From Sclerodactyla briareus (taxonomy: Eukaryota; Echinodermata; Holothuroidea; Dendrochirotida; Sclerodactylidae): DNA of 64,000 nt. Shown here piece after piece: positions 49,298 through 62,571 of the stretch (its first letter is position 1; every line of letters begins with the position of its first letter). The position numbers and the translations under genes are program-made. The notes below the pieces were generated by a model. That model had not been told where the DNA came from and searched no databases. It was given only the letters and a program-made list of their open reading frames with translations. The DNA is taken from positions 124,001 to 188,000 of the forward strand of contig JAODTK010005521.1 of assembly GCA_026419785.1 (NCBI GenBank), given 5' to 3'.

Positions 49298-49335
<38 letters not shown>

Positions 49336-49360
49336 TATTATTATTATATTATTCTATTAT
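49257..49360. repeat. (TTA)n microsatellite
   Basis: ATT/TTA units with slips, flanked by G-rich sequence on the left and a 'GGGGGGCAAATCTGCCCC' near-palindrome on the right. It may be embedded in a small element. Confidence 0.95.
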
Positions 49361-50630
49361 AGGGGGGCAAATCTGCCCCTCCCCCACCCCGTGTCGCCAC
49401 CATGCACTGTCTAGTCGGAAGAACAGGGCAAGATTCAAATGAAGCTCGAAGCGGCATAGGTGGGTTTGGGACCGAGTTAGTGTGAGTGTGAGTAACAAAG
49501 AATGATATAGGCTAGCTATCACACACTCATTTTAGCAACCTTAACGCAGCCTGACATATGGGCACAGCCTTATCGCATTGAGGCAATCATGATTTACGGA
49601 TTTTGTTACTCACATTTTCGGAGTGGAGTTTTTATGCCGTTAGATGAACGGTGATTGCTCTTGAACTGGTTAACGTACCGATGGAGCTAATAAATGAGAG
49701 GAAAACCGACCATATGGTATTTCAATGCCAACTTGAGTTCAAGGCAGCCGGGATACACAGTATATCAAACAACGGCTAAATCGAGAAATGTAATAATACA
49801 TGTCTTATTTACGAAGAAACTAACCAAAACATTGAGATTCATTCAATACGTTTAAATGGATGATTGGTTTCATTAATTAACGGATTATCGTCATGAAAAA
49901 ACTAAGATTACCATATAAGGTAACAACGGGGTTGAGAGAGAAACGTGTACAGATGTTTTTTTTTTTTTTTTACAGTGATCATTGGACACGGCAACGTTCC
50001 TGAAGATACAAACATGCCGTGTCTCGACTATGCTCAGAGGACAGGAATGACCCACAAGATGGTCAACTATTGACAGGTGAATCTTCTGCTATGAAAATGT
50101 GTTCATGGAACGGAACTGTCTTCAACCAAATTGGTGCTCATCTCAGTCGTTCATCATCATTCGCAATATAGTCAGTATACCGACGAATAACCCCATAGAG
50201 ATTGTACTCCTGCGAGTGCGCAATGATGTACTGGAAACCTTAGACGCTCATCGTTACTCGCGGATTTCACTCATTTTACATAAGAGGCACAGATGAAAGT
50301 GTAAAACTGACAGGTGTATGACGACATCAGAGGTGGAAGGCGGACAAGCGGATTTATTTTTTACCAAAATAAGTTGCATTCATCTACCAATGAGGAGGGT
50401 GAGGCTCTTAATGATGGCGCACTTCCCTTAGGACCCGAAACTCAACCCCCCCCACTCACGAGACGAATCTGTCATAGGCCACCATGAGGTTCATCGCACG
50501 CATCGAGTGCGAGCCATATGCAGGAGGGGCGGCTAGAGCTAGGCCACTAGAATAGGGAACAAATTTGGGCACGGTTCTGTTTCTAACTCAACACACTCGT
50601 TTCAAACAGCTTCACCTATCCACAGAGAAA
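49361..50630. other. No recognised feature
   Basis: T18 run near 49955-49972. No coding or repeat similarity. Confidence 0.4.
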
Positions 50631-50762
50631 CATTTTGAGGCGCTTTGAGAGTTGTCGTGGCGGAAAAGCGCTTATAAGTCCTAGTATATTATATATATTA
50701 TAGTAGTATTATTATGATTATTATTAGTATTATTATTATTATTAATATTTATTATTATATTA
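50631..50762 (+). mobile_element. SINE/LINE 3' tail with (ATT)n
   Basis: 'GGCGCTTTGAGAG' followed by 'GGAAAAGCGCTTATAAGTCC' and then a degenerate ATT repeat. The GGAAAAGCGCT word is shared with the SINE at 29194-29560. No head is seen upstream, so it is a truncated copy. Confidence 0.55.
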
Positions 50763-51109
50763 GAGGTATATAAGAAGAGAGGGGATGCCATAGGGAGTCA
50801 CTTTGAAGTATAAGGTACAAGTTAGATGGTGCTTTTGGATTTTATTTTAATAGGAAGATTGAGATCAAGATTTGGGTTTATAGTCGTGTATCAAGGCAGA
50901 GCCTCCTTACCGACTGAGACTCAACTCCCGGTCATTGGCAAACTGATGAAGACATTGCCTGCATCACCCAGAAGGCACGTTCGCTCATGACCTTCTACAC
51001 CCCTGGTAGCCAACGCAGCGGCGCTTACTTTTACCTCTAGGCTACACTTTTACAGTGGTAAGGGGGCACATTCAGCTTCGTCTAACAGCACTGCGGAAAA
51101 TGTCTTCCG
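50763..51109. other. No recognised feature
   Basis: About 350 bp lying between a SINE tail and a tRNA-like head of opposite orientation. It may be SINE body, but it is not recognised as such. Confidence 0.35.
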
Positions 51110-51179
51110 GCTTCCGGGGATTCGAACTCGCAAATGATCAACTGATAGTAGGCCCGGAGCTCACCGCTGATCCACCTCT
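51110..51179 (-). repeat. tRNA-like SINE head
   Basis: The minus strand reads an A-box-like 'TGGATCAGCGGTGAGCTC' and a perfect B-box 'GAGTTCGAATCCC' with tRNA-like spacing in a 70 nt span. The acceptor stem does not pair well, so I call it SINE-derived. A tRNA pseudogene is the alternative. Confidence 0.5.
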
Positions 51180-54100
51180 CACTTCGTGTACTTTGTGGGA
51201 ATTTAGGGAGCCATGCCTCCTCCTTATTTTATCGAACTATTACAGCAAGAAAATGTCGTGTTTGAATTTACATACCATGAGTGAATACATATGGGTATAT
51301 ATAGCATATATGCCTGAAACGTTTGCCACTATGTTTACATGGTATGAGCCATCTACCTAAATTTTGTTATGTCTTACAGCCCCTTTTCCATATTTTGAAG
51401 CTTCTAACAGCTATGATGGGCGACCATTTTAGGCTGGTCATGCTAACAACTTTTTTTTGTGTTAGCAACAAGAGAAAAATTATAAGAATCACATTTTGTT
51501 TGAAACTCAAACCACTGTTTTTTTACTGTAGGCCTTTAGTAATTTCCACATGTCTGGCAGCCATTTGGGAGTAATTGAAAATGTTTGACTGTTTCCATCT
51601 TGCATGGCGACATCTTTTTCCTGAAGAACTAGACACCTCTGGCGACCTCTGGCTAATCCGGTGAAAACAGATTCTTTACCATTTTTTCGCGATGTCAAAA
51701 AATTAATATAATTTTAGTATAACAAGGAATGATTTTTGGTAGGCGTAGGTAGGCGTCATATTTCGAAAAGAAGAACTGCTCTATTGCGCAATATTTTCAA
51801 CGTTCGTGCTTGGCAGAGAAATCATAACCCTTGTGGTATTCAGGTAAATATGTATTTCCAGTGTGTTGAGTAAGTGTGTGCCCCTATATGACCTCTGCCC
51901 TTGGCTTACGGGGAACACTAAAGTTTCAGTTATTCGGTAACTGGCGTTACTGTAGATATTCATCCATGACCACTTTAACGCGCTAAATTCCAAATGGATA
52001 CCTCCAGAAAATCCATCCTATGCAGGTTACTATCAGTAGGCACGGTTTCTCCTAAAATTACGCTAAAAGGAACGACCAAAATGTCTCGAAAATTCCATGC
52101 ACCTTCGATAGCGTTGTTGAACAAAACAACCGCTCAGTATTAACATAATTTCAAGGATCACGGCAAGAATCGGTTTGTTTTCGTAGTATGGCAGTAGCTG
52201 ACGTGATGACACTCGTTTCTGTCACAGTATGGGGCTGCCCGAGGTAGGATAATTTAGGATGAAGTCAGTCGGTGGGTGCCTAGATCCCATTGCTATGGAA
52301 TTTACCCATCTGGAACAGTCATCACGATAAACACCCATAAGTAGGTGAGCTGGAATTAAGGTAGATAAACGATCAGTCTGTAGCTGACTGAATCTCAGTG
52401 CGTATTACTGATCAATTATTGTTTCATGCAAACAAGGCCAGTATGCCTCTAGGGAAAAAAGGTAGAACTAAAACCGTCAGAAGCAAGCTTACGATTGCCA
52501 CAGTAGTGTTTTCACTGTGGGAGAGTAGACATAGACGGAGCGGTTAGACGAACATTGCTAAGGAACTTATGTTGCGACTACTCAAGATAATAAACAGTGA
52601 TCGACGAGAAAGACAACTGATTCATTATTCCAGGTATGACCTGATATTGAGGAAAAAGAAAAACATAATAGGTGCAAGCTTACAATATAATTTGTGTACC
52701 ATGTTGTAGTGTTAATTCTAGTGTGATATATCATTCCTCAATAGACGATAGTATCATTCGCTTTTCGAGTACGAGCCGCCAAGTTGTGTAAGGTAATTCA
52801 GAATATTTGGATGTCTCCGATGATCCTCATAACGAGAGCAGTTTTTTCTCCAAGCATACGCTCTTCCACTCGAGTAGTTCCCTGTTGCGATATAGTTATA
52901 GGGAACAGCAATCAACCCTATTTGCTACTATACATTCAATGTTTTTTGTGCACAAATCTAATTGACCAGCAATCCAGCGAATTGATGTGCTTTAATCCTT
53001 GATGCAAAACCTCACCCATGATCTATAATAGCGGTGTAATGTCTACCTACACTGAATTCCCTCGTTGTACTACTCCCCCTTCCGGCTGTGATATTGATTT
53101 CTGTCGTATTAACTGCTGTCTTCAAGACTTGAACGTAAGAGCCATTATACACGAATGCCCATTTGCATTTTCTTATATCCATTCGGGGACATGAAACCTG
53201 TCACTCGTCGTACAAGTGAATCAAGCAACAGTATTGAGGACGGGTGACGTCGTCAAACAATGCGAAAACTAATATAAAATGTGCATCAGAGGTAATTAAA
53301 CGTCCACGGGTATGGGCATAACCGAGTGAAAACTGTCTATCACATAATTAAAACGATAACATAAAACCTTTTTCTGTCTCTCCTCATTTTGCTTCATCCG
53401 ATCCAAAACACGGGCATCTGTCAGTGCGCTAGACTGATACAGGAGATTGGATGATGTCATTAATTACTATTATGTTGCTTGGTAGCTACGATTCTAATAC
53501 AAGCCTAACCTCCGTACAACCCTGTTCACATTCACATTGTTCACAACTTCGTTCCATACTCTTCACCTGCTTTAGCCTATCACTCTGCGGCTACGCCTTC
53601 GGGGCGATAATGGGATGGGGAGATGGACTAGAGGCAATCATTTTGAATGGAGAATGAGCAGGACTGTGATGATCCGAAAAGTGTTAGTCATTGAAATAGC
53701 AGTAGTACTCAAAATGATACAGTATGGTTCACTTGGACTCATATGAATCTGCGAAATTTGACTACGGCGGTCAAATGTGACGATATCTCTCGTGTTGGCA
53801 AATAATAAAGTTGATTGCTCATCATTTTGAAGCAAATGCTACACTCTCATTCGTAAGCGTGATTTTCTTTTACAGGCCCAGCAGCAGGTGGGACAATACG
53901 ATTACACTCAGTAGGCTGCGATTATATCATTGTAAAACTGCCTAGATACGAATATCATCCACCTGTATTCAAATGTAGTCAACATGAACAGGACTCGTCG
54001 GCTTATCAGCTTGGTTTCGCAACTATTCTACTCCCTGCAACCAAATAATGGCTGTCAAAATACCTGATCCTAAGAGTAGGGAAATCAATAAATGGTCAAA

Positions 54101-57100
54101 GTTGGACATTCAGGGGGATAACGAGACAGTGCGCTCTTGTGACAGAGGTAGTATTTAAACGTTACTCGTCTAAATAATACGGCCATTTCCTCCTAAAATG
54201 GGAATGTTAAGCACATCCTTTCGCGCTGGTATAAACAATTGACAGGTTTTTGATATTTAATTATGTTAATAAGCACAAGGGAATGTTCAAGGATACGTTG
54301 AAAATAGGTTTCTCGTTTGTTCATAACGCAGCAGGATGGGATTTGGATAAATACTTACAACTATGGTCACATGCCTGCAAATTACAGTAAGAGTGCAGCT
54401 TGATCGGTATTACTGTGACATCTACAGTGAAGATAAAAAAAAAAAAAACAATTTTCAGTGAACATAATAGTCTTCCATACCCTCCTATCTGCTTACAATT
54501 GAATGGACAATCTGGTCAGATGGTATTCTATGAAGTGTAACACTGATGTACACGAAATGTTGTGGGTTGCCTGTGTTATTTCCGCTAGCAGGAGTGAAGG
54601 GGACAGCCGTGACAACACCCTCTCAATTCGTCCCATACGGAAAACAATTCATGCAATTTCATGAAATTTATATCGGATTGATGTTTTTGCCCTATAACTA
54701 GTTCAAGGATCAATTCTATAAGATCGAGTATTGGGTGGGACCAAGCCGTGAATGTACTACTCTTCCAAGAATTACTGGATGATTATCCAAAATTTTCCAT
54801 AAAATCATTACTAATCCTATACCTCGGAATTCTGATCGGCTATTAACACTTCCCAGGACCGTGGCGTTGCTATCGCCACCATTCGCGGCAGGTTGCGGGC
54901 GACAGCAGTGATTAATTGCGTATGGGTAAAGTTTCTCCTGGCGAATAAAACAAGCGACGGGTTCATGGGATAAACAGTATTCCGTGGCGTTGCCTCTCTC
55001 ACTGTACGAGGTGCGAGCTAGTCTCGTGTTGGGTGTTTCTCGAATTTACTAGGACCACGTATGAACTCTGTAACCGGTGTGAACGATTTGATTACAAGTT
55101 TATGATTGCTAGGATTCTTCGTGGAACAAGGGTTATGCAAATCCAGTTCTCTTTGTGAAGGGTACAGGGATACTCGTGAATGACTGTTATGACTGTGTAG
55201 ATTTATGGTTTAACGCCTCCAGCAAAGCAGCCATTAAAGTTGTCCGTTTGCCGTGAGTTGTGTTGTGTTCTTGTTGGTGAGACGTCGTAAGGACTGTGTT
55301 GTTTAGGCCACTCGATTTCCCACGTTGGTGTTCAACAGAGGATGTTCCTTAAGTTTTGGAATCGCCGTTTGTAAAATTGGAAAAAGAGTAGTCCTACTGT
55401 TTGACGTACCCAGTAATTAGGAGAATCAGAAGAAGGCCGGCTTTCTACTGTATGAAGGTGGTTCGTCGCCAGTACTTACTCCGGTGAGTAACTTTACTTT
55501 TGTTGCTTTTCAAAATGACGAAATCAATGATTAGAAATTCGCGTCAGAATGTATTTACGATGTTTCGGGTGTGTCAAGATGGCTAACCGAAAACCAGAGC
55601 AGACTTATTGACACAGGAGAATTATTATTTGGCAAACATTGAATGTTTGCTGAGACCGTAAACATAGAAGTAATAGGGGAAACATTGTTGGAAGCTTAGG
55701 ATCATGACAATTACAACAGCAGAAAATGAGGCGTATTGGAGACACAAACAAAACAAAACAAAAGAAACCCGAAAAGAATAGATAGTTGATTATTTAATTG
55801 ATTAAATAAGCTATCTTAAATGAGTCGTGGGCATTTCAGTCGTCTTAATGACGATCGAAATAAAGGGTAAGGAAACCGAGTAGTCGAGAGGAGTCTGGCG
55901 GTATTTAACAATACGCTCAGGAATGAGGTAATGGGAAATGAATGCCCGCAACTCAGCGATATTCACAGGTATGCCTATCGTTCCTGAACGTTGTCATATA
56001 CTGGGTTAGTATACACCGCATGTGACGGCGCGAGCTATGCAAGTCTTTTCCAACGATATAGCAACAACAGTTATAGGTAGAAATATGTTTAAAATCATTT
56101 TCGTTCAAACGCAGCGAATGCATTCTGTAGTGAGAAATGGGCTATGTTTGAAATATCCGTAAGGAATTTCCAAGTTCTCAAGTAATTGATTTGTAAACTA
56201 CATCTTCTGAAAACTTCGCAGCAACATGATGGCCCGGAAATATCAATGAATAAACATGAGAAGAAAAGTATAGATTAGTGGGGGGAACCGTTCTTAAGGT
56301 GTGGCCCTCTTTAGAGGCTGGAGGAATGGGGGGATATAGGACAGACCACTCTATCTCAATCTCAATCCAACATTGATAAGAGAGGATTGCAGTTAACCAG
56401 ATCTGAATTGATCCGGAATTTTAGCAAAAACATGGTAAGGTGGAGTGACAAGAGAACTGAATATTAGAAATCTGACGTACTTGGTGCCTCCTGTCTGACT
56501 GAGGGACGACACAATTATTGGTTTATAGTTGGGTGGTCGCATGTACATGTGATACTACTGCAGTGTGCAAATTCAATCACCATGACGGAGGGTGAACTTC
56601 TACGCGAAGCACAAGTAGATTTTGACAGCGGATGTGTCTTTGTCACAGCTGTTCCCACGGTCCACTACTCCAACAACGATTAGGTAGGCCTAGTCAGTGT
56701 GTCATGTGACTGTTGTCACCAGGCCCAGTGTGCAATTCATTCAAAACAAACTGCATCCTTATATGAAAAACAGAGGCGGTTTGCCGCGTTTTGAGCACGT
56801 GACGTCAGTATCGATGCGACAGAATACCATTTTTTCTTGGGTTATCGTATTGAACGATAGCAACTTCATGAAGCAGGAGGTGAAACATCAACCTGATGAT
56901 CATTTCACCACTTAAGAGAAAAAAGAAAATCAATATCATGATTATCACCACTGTAGCTTGTTTTGATTTATTTCATCGACAACACTTCTTTTTTGAGAAC
57001 AGATATTTTGGGTACAGCTGAGTTCGTTGTGGTAAGCCTCTTGCGCCTGTGTCAAAATTTATTTTTTCCCCTAAATAGAATATAATCCCCAATGAAAAAT

Positions 57101-60100
57101 ATCACATTTTAAAAGATCTGTCAAATCTGATCACATCGGGAAATTCAAAGCCTATCAGGTGATTCGCTTCGCTCTCTCCGTCCCTCTGCAACTGAAAATA
57201 ATTTGAAATCTTATACATCACGAGGCTGTCGTCATCTAGTCGGAACACATAATACCTTATACGTTCTCCCCCAAGATATTATTCTCTGAAGTACACTTAT
57301 ATGACACCTTGCAATTACAAACGACCCCGAAAAGCGTTCGTTCTTCATGAGACGGAAGCTGTCTCAATCTGGTGAAGAAAGAGCCTATAACATTAATGGG
57401 TTTGCGTCATTCGATACTCCAATGGGATATATTGGTTGTCCATGTCATAGTTTTTAGACGAGGATCAAATTGTGTTGTACATGATCTGTAATTATGCGCA
57501 CCTGCCAGCGTGAGCCTATGCATCGATACTGCACTACGGCTTGTGTAACCAGGTCTACTCGGGCCTCCAACATGGTTCTCGACAGTATATGCGGTACATA
57601 GGTTTCGGCCGCGACGCTTTGATGATATATCCCCGGGACACACACTGGGGATATCAATTAGTTCCGGTTGATTGTCTTTCGGAGCTCATATGGGACTCTG
57701 ACAGCTCAGGGTAATAATTTAACGCCACCACTCTAAGACACAGCCAGGTTCCGTTCTGTGTGAAACTTTCATTCACTTGACACGTACTATTTGGCAGGCG
57801 AAGCGATGAACGGATATATAGGGCATTGTAACTATCATGATCTCGATTATTAGAACAGCCTATATACTAGCCTATCCAAGTTGGTTACTTGGTTTGTCCT
57901 CATGGGAATCAATTTTTTTTTTTTTTTGGTGGGGGGGGGGGGATCCTGTAGTCGGTGTTATTTTTCCCATTTTGTATTATTTCCTTTTTTTGGCAAATGC
58001 CGTACAAATCGAAAACGAAGCCTAATCTGGTATTTGTTAGGCACATGTCGTTGCGTCATCAGACAGTTGTGGGAAGATTTAATTCCTCGTAGTACAGTGG
58101 TTATATAGGTTGTTCATACTGGGTGAAAACTATTTCAGTTGTGCTCTATGTACACCGGCGTAATTTTTCTGTACGGGTCGTTATCGATCGTATAACCGAT
58201 CCCTCCCGCAAAAGTTTTGGGTTCTATATAGGTCCATTGGCAAGAACTCCATCGGCCGTCTACATGTCAACGCAGTTGTGTGTTGTGTGTTTGTATCGCT
58301 ATCATGTATGGCTCGATCTGCAAATTAGATTTATGATCTATATTTATATTTTTATGACACACGACCGGATCGACGCTCTGCGAAGTTTACACAAATCGAA
58401 CCACCCTTCAATAATTTATGATTTGATAACTGGCTATAGTGACACAACTCTCGAACTGCAACAATGTCTTGCGGGGGTTAGTTTCAAGAACCGAAAATGG
58501 ATCATCTCGCTCAATTCTCATCGGAGCCAAGTAGTGGAATGTTTGAGGTATTATTCTGTTACCATTGGTGTCTTAGTTCAGCTAAATAACATGCTGAACG
58601 ACAGGTGAAGAACATTTTTGTGTAGGCCAATTAACAAACTAACAAAGAACAATTGAAAGAACGATTATGTTGGAACTTACGGATAGGGCCTATAATTTCT
58701 AAGAATCGTCCGTGCTCTTTCATAAATTACTTAGATGTGTATAACATCGATTTTCAGCAAATTTGGCTCGTCATTTAATAAACCATAGTCGACAGGTTTT
58801 TCTCATTTGTTGTGGTCAATGCGCCTATTTAGATGAACACTAAAAAACACGGGAACGTGAAACATTTGTCTGCATACACATGGAAACGACCGTGGCATGC
58901 AGGAACACCTGCAGTGCCATGGGGATGAATCATTTTTCCAAACATATCAGGACGGATTGAGTGGCGACAATTGTTCAACTAGAACTGATGTTTATAGCGA
59001 AGAACACTTGACTCTGACGAAGTGAGATTTCCCAATCAACTATTATGGAGGCTATTAGTATATTCCAGGATTCCGGGGGTCAGTTTTGCGTAGACATGTA
59101 TTTTCGTATCATATGGGAAAGCTTTCTCGAAAAATTCGTATCAAAGGAATAAAGAAGTTCCATTGAGCATCCTATTCGAAATTTGTTTTTCACAATTTTC
59201 TTTTCCTTGCCTACTTTACTATTACCCTAATTTCGAAAAGGTTTCCTATCTTCTCCGGGGAAACGATTGCTCTCGGTATGGCAATCGAGGACTGCGAAAA
59301 ATGCTGTGTTCACAGAAATTAACCTTCAATAGCATCTTGAACCATTTAGAGTTTGATCTATAAGCCCTGGCCCCCTGCCTTAGCACACCTCTATGTAATC
59401 AGACTTGATGGGCTAACATTACGGCAGTGAGCCGTGGCAAATATTTTAGGTCTTCGCGACTAGCAGTGAATTCCATGAATATATTTTATCAATACCAGGC
59501 AAGAGCTAGTATTATTGATTCCCATGAAGCTGTTCCCTGTTTATTTCTACATATATGTGTTTATAATAGTTTTCCAGGTCAGAAATTGCGTTTTCCAGTA
59601 ATTTCAATAAGATTTTTGAGACAAGCCATCGAAAGCCACCGCAACCCTCCCCATTGACGTCTCTGTAAAATCATCTAATCTAAGTCATCCAGTCATTCCG
59701 GGTTATTCACAGGACCACGTGCGAGCCTACTAAGTGACTAATCAACTACAATAGTTTCATCTCGCCGGATAAAAATCGGTATGTCTCAAAAATCAACATC
59801 TTGGCCTGCATGCCGTCAATGGTTGCGATAATCTGAAGATTACTCTCGACTACATGTGGGCATTCCTTGAAGATTGCTCTCGACTATGGGTAATTTCATA
59901 TCATTGATAGGTAACGTTTTGTTTTGCAATGCATCACCTTTTGGCAAGAGATCAAGATAGTTATTGTTTACTGATCGTGTACCGTCTGGCTCTTATTTGA
60001 TAGATTATGAAAACAGGAACTACCGAATCTAACCGAATGAGCAGCGCACCCCCTCGGTGTGTCCCCTTGTTGATTTCTTCTCTCATTGGTGCGTCGCTCT

Positions 60101-62516
60101 CGTCATCACGTACCAGGGCTTGTAAGGTAGTACCTTCACATGTACCGATAACGATTTCACGTCTACGCCTCCAGCGCGACACTCGACATCACTCCACGCC
60201 CCGGGATGGCCGTTTTCAGCCATGGTGAATTTGTCCTTGGACATCAAAAGAGCCATAAGTGCAGAACGACAGCATCAGTTACATATGTGTTGACTGTGGT
60301 TTCTCTGGCTGTTCGTCTCCCGCGTTAAGGATTGACAGTCTGACCTCAGTGACAGAATCGAAGAGCAGAAGGGGTTATGCCAACCTTACGAATTGTTTCT
60401 CCTGAATACCACTCAAATTTAGGGAATGACCGATTAGTGACTGATTAAGTAACGCTATGCAACAATAGACTCATTATTATGTTGGGTATTCGGTTGAAAA
60501 ACAAACAAACAAAAAGCAGAGGGGCACACAGGAACAGCAGAGCATTACTTTCTATCATATCAGTGAGCAAAAAAATAAATGAGGTTGTTCTTAACTGTCT
60601 CTTTAATAATGACGTGTATCCTATTCGTCGGTGTTTCATTGGATGACATCTTCGTACAAACAATCATTGGAAATACACGTGTAAATTGTGCGGAAATAAT
60701 AGTTTAATGAATTCATATAAATAATCGTCCATTAGCGTTTTCCAAAGGTGTAACCACTCGCTGAAGGATGGAAGTCCTAAGCAGCACGTTAGGTTGAAAA
60801 AGTTAAAGTGAAATTCTGTGAGCGCTGCTATTATTGCCATTATTAACTGAGGGCCAAGAGGGGTGGTAGCCTTCGATTGTTTGTACTCAGAAAGGCATTA
60901 AAAGGTATATGCAAGGTTCAATAGCCGTTCAGAAGAACAAATTCTCAAATTGGGAAGCAACACATAAAGTAGCTATTAGGTTAACTTTTACGTTTGGGTT
61001 CAAGGAAACATCAACATATGTGTTACATATCATCCGACTGCTAATAATCGATTCCGTGGAGCAAAAACAAGAAATGGTTATGAAAGTTATGGGTCTATGG
61101 GCAGTAGTAAGAGCCTTTGGAAGTGGAGAGGCAGTGGTTAGTGGTGGAAATGATATGTCGCGCTCATCAGTGTTCATCAATAATGTGTAAGCTCTACTAG
61201 CTGACTAGATTAATTCGTCTTTCTTCTTACGCTACACGGAAATTGTCAACAGCAATCAATTTCTAAATTCGCAGCTGCGGGTTGGAAAGTTATCTCAGGA
61301 GGCACACATTGTTTAGACATTCACTACATTCATTACAAAGTGCATTCGTTCGCTTCTGGCTATCGTGTTATAGGTAACGTGGGCTAGGAATATAAACTAA
61401 AGTCTCGGGGCAACTTCTAGAAGAGTTCATCAGCCAATTGTGGAAGCCCGGGAAAAAGGTCACGAGCAGGTGTGGTGGTTCTTGATAAAGGTCTCATATT
61501 CGGTTATTTCTGACTGCCTGTACCAGTGTCCTTCCAGATTCGGTCGATAACTACCCGAACGTCCATTCCTACATTTCGCGAACGGAATCCGCATGAAATT
61601 TGAAATTTTCCAGCCAGAATTCACAACAGATTCTCAATTCGTCTCCCTCCAGTGGATGTTGCACTGTCACTAAAGAAAAGAAAAAAAACATATTTGTCAA
61701 CGGCTACACAGCGAATAGTTGCCTAAATGACGACAATTTTTCGTTTTTTTTTAGTCGGATATAACAATTATTGATGGGCTGTCGTTTGTGTGTGTGCCAA
61801 ATGTATCGATCTTGTTGCCTGTGTCTATGTAATATCATTTTCTCGAATATATGCTGATGTACCAGCGTCAGAGCGCCAGAGTCATTTTCGCTATTGGACT
61901 GTGACGAAGCTTGAAATCATGTCTGTATGATCCTTCCACGGCTTCGTCCAATTGTGCCTCACCGGTGTTCCCAAATAGGACGTTGATTAGAGCTATAGAG
62001 ACAGAGGAGTAACGGTGTCTCTCATTAAACATCGACTCTTGATGGAACGCTGAAGAAATTCAATGTGGCTATATCGGTCAAGTTCGGTAGCTGGTTGACA
62101 TTTGATATTTTCCGTAAATGATAATAGATACGTAAGCCGACGAAACGCCGTAACTATAGTAACGATACAATTGAAATATTTGTAAACGGATTTGTTGGAG
62201 ATTGATCGTTCTCTTTTTTGCATCAACAACTGAATCTGATTTGCAAGAAAATGTAGCCCTGGGGATTGAGAATAACCATTCCACATCCTGCGGAGATAGT
62301 TTCAGTGTTAAATGAGACGTGGTGAGTTTAATTGGACAGAATAGTTGGTATTGTGTTGCTGCCGAGGACCATTCACCGACTAGGAGTACTGGTAAGTACA
62401 ATGAAATGGTAACTTGCATTATATGTGAGTAGCGTGTTCTCTAATACTGTGACATTTCTATTTGATATTCGCCTACACCAATTATCTCTCTACACTGGTT
62501 GATTCTTAAGAAAATG
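51180..62516. other. No recognised gene or element
   Basis: About 11.3 kb of unremarkable sequence. It has a T15-G12 junction at 57913-57942, and a 161-codon open frame at 58123-58608 with a GTG start and no recognisable family. Short near-repeats 'TGAAGATT(A/G)CTCTCGACTA' occur near 59832 and 59868. Small exons of a host gene cannot be excluded by eye. Confidence 0.35.
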
Positions 62517-62571
62517 CGTGTGTGTGTGTAACACATATGGTGGGTATTCTATGTGTGGTGTGTGTGTGTGT
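62517..62571. repeat. (GT)n microsatellite
   Basis: Two GT runs separated by a short non-repeat stretch. Confidence 0.85.

Noticed and set aside
58123..58608. Longest open frame of the window, 161 codons, plus strand
   Set aside because: GTG start, no recognisable motif, no family resemblance and no supporting neighbour. In 64 kb of AT-rich DNA a frame of this size can arise by chance.
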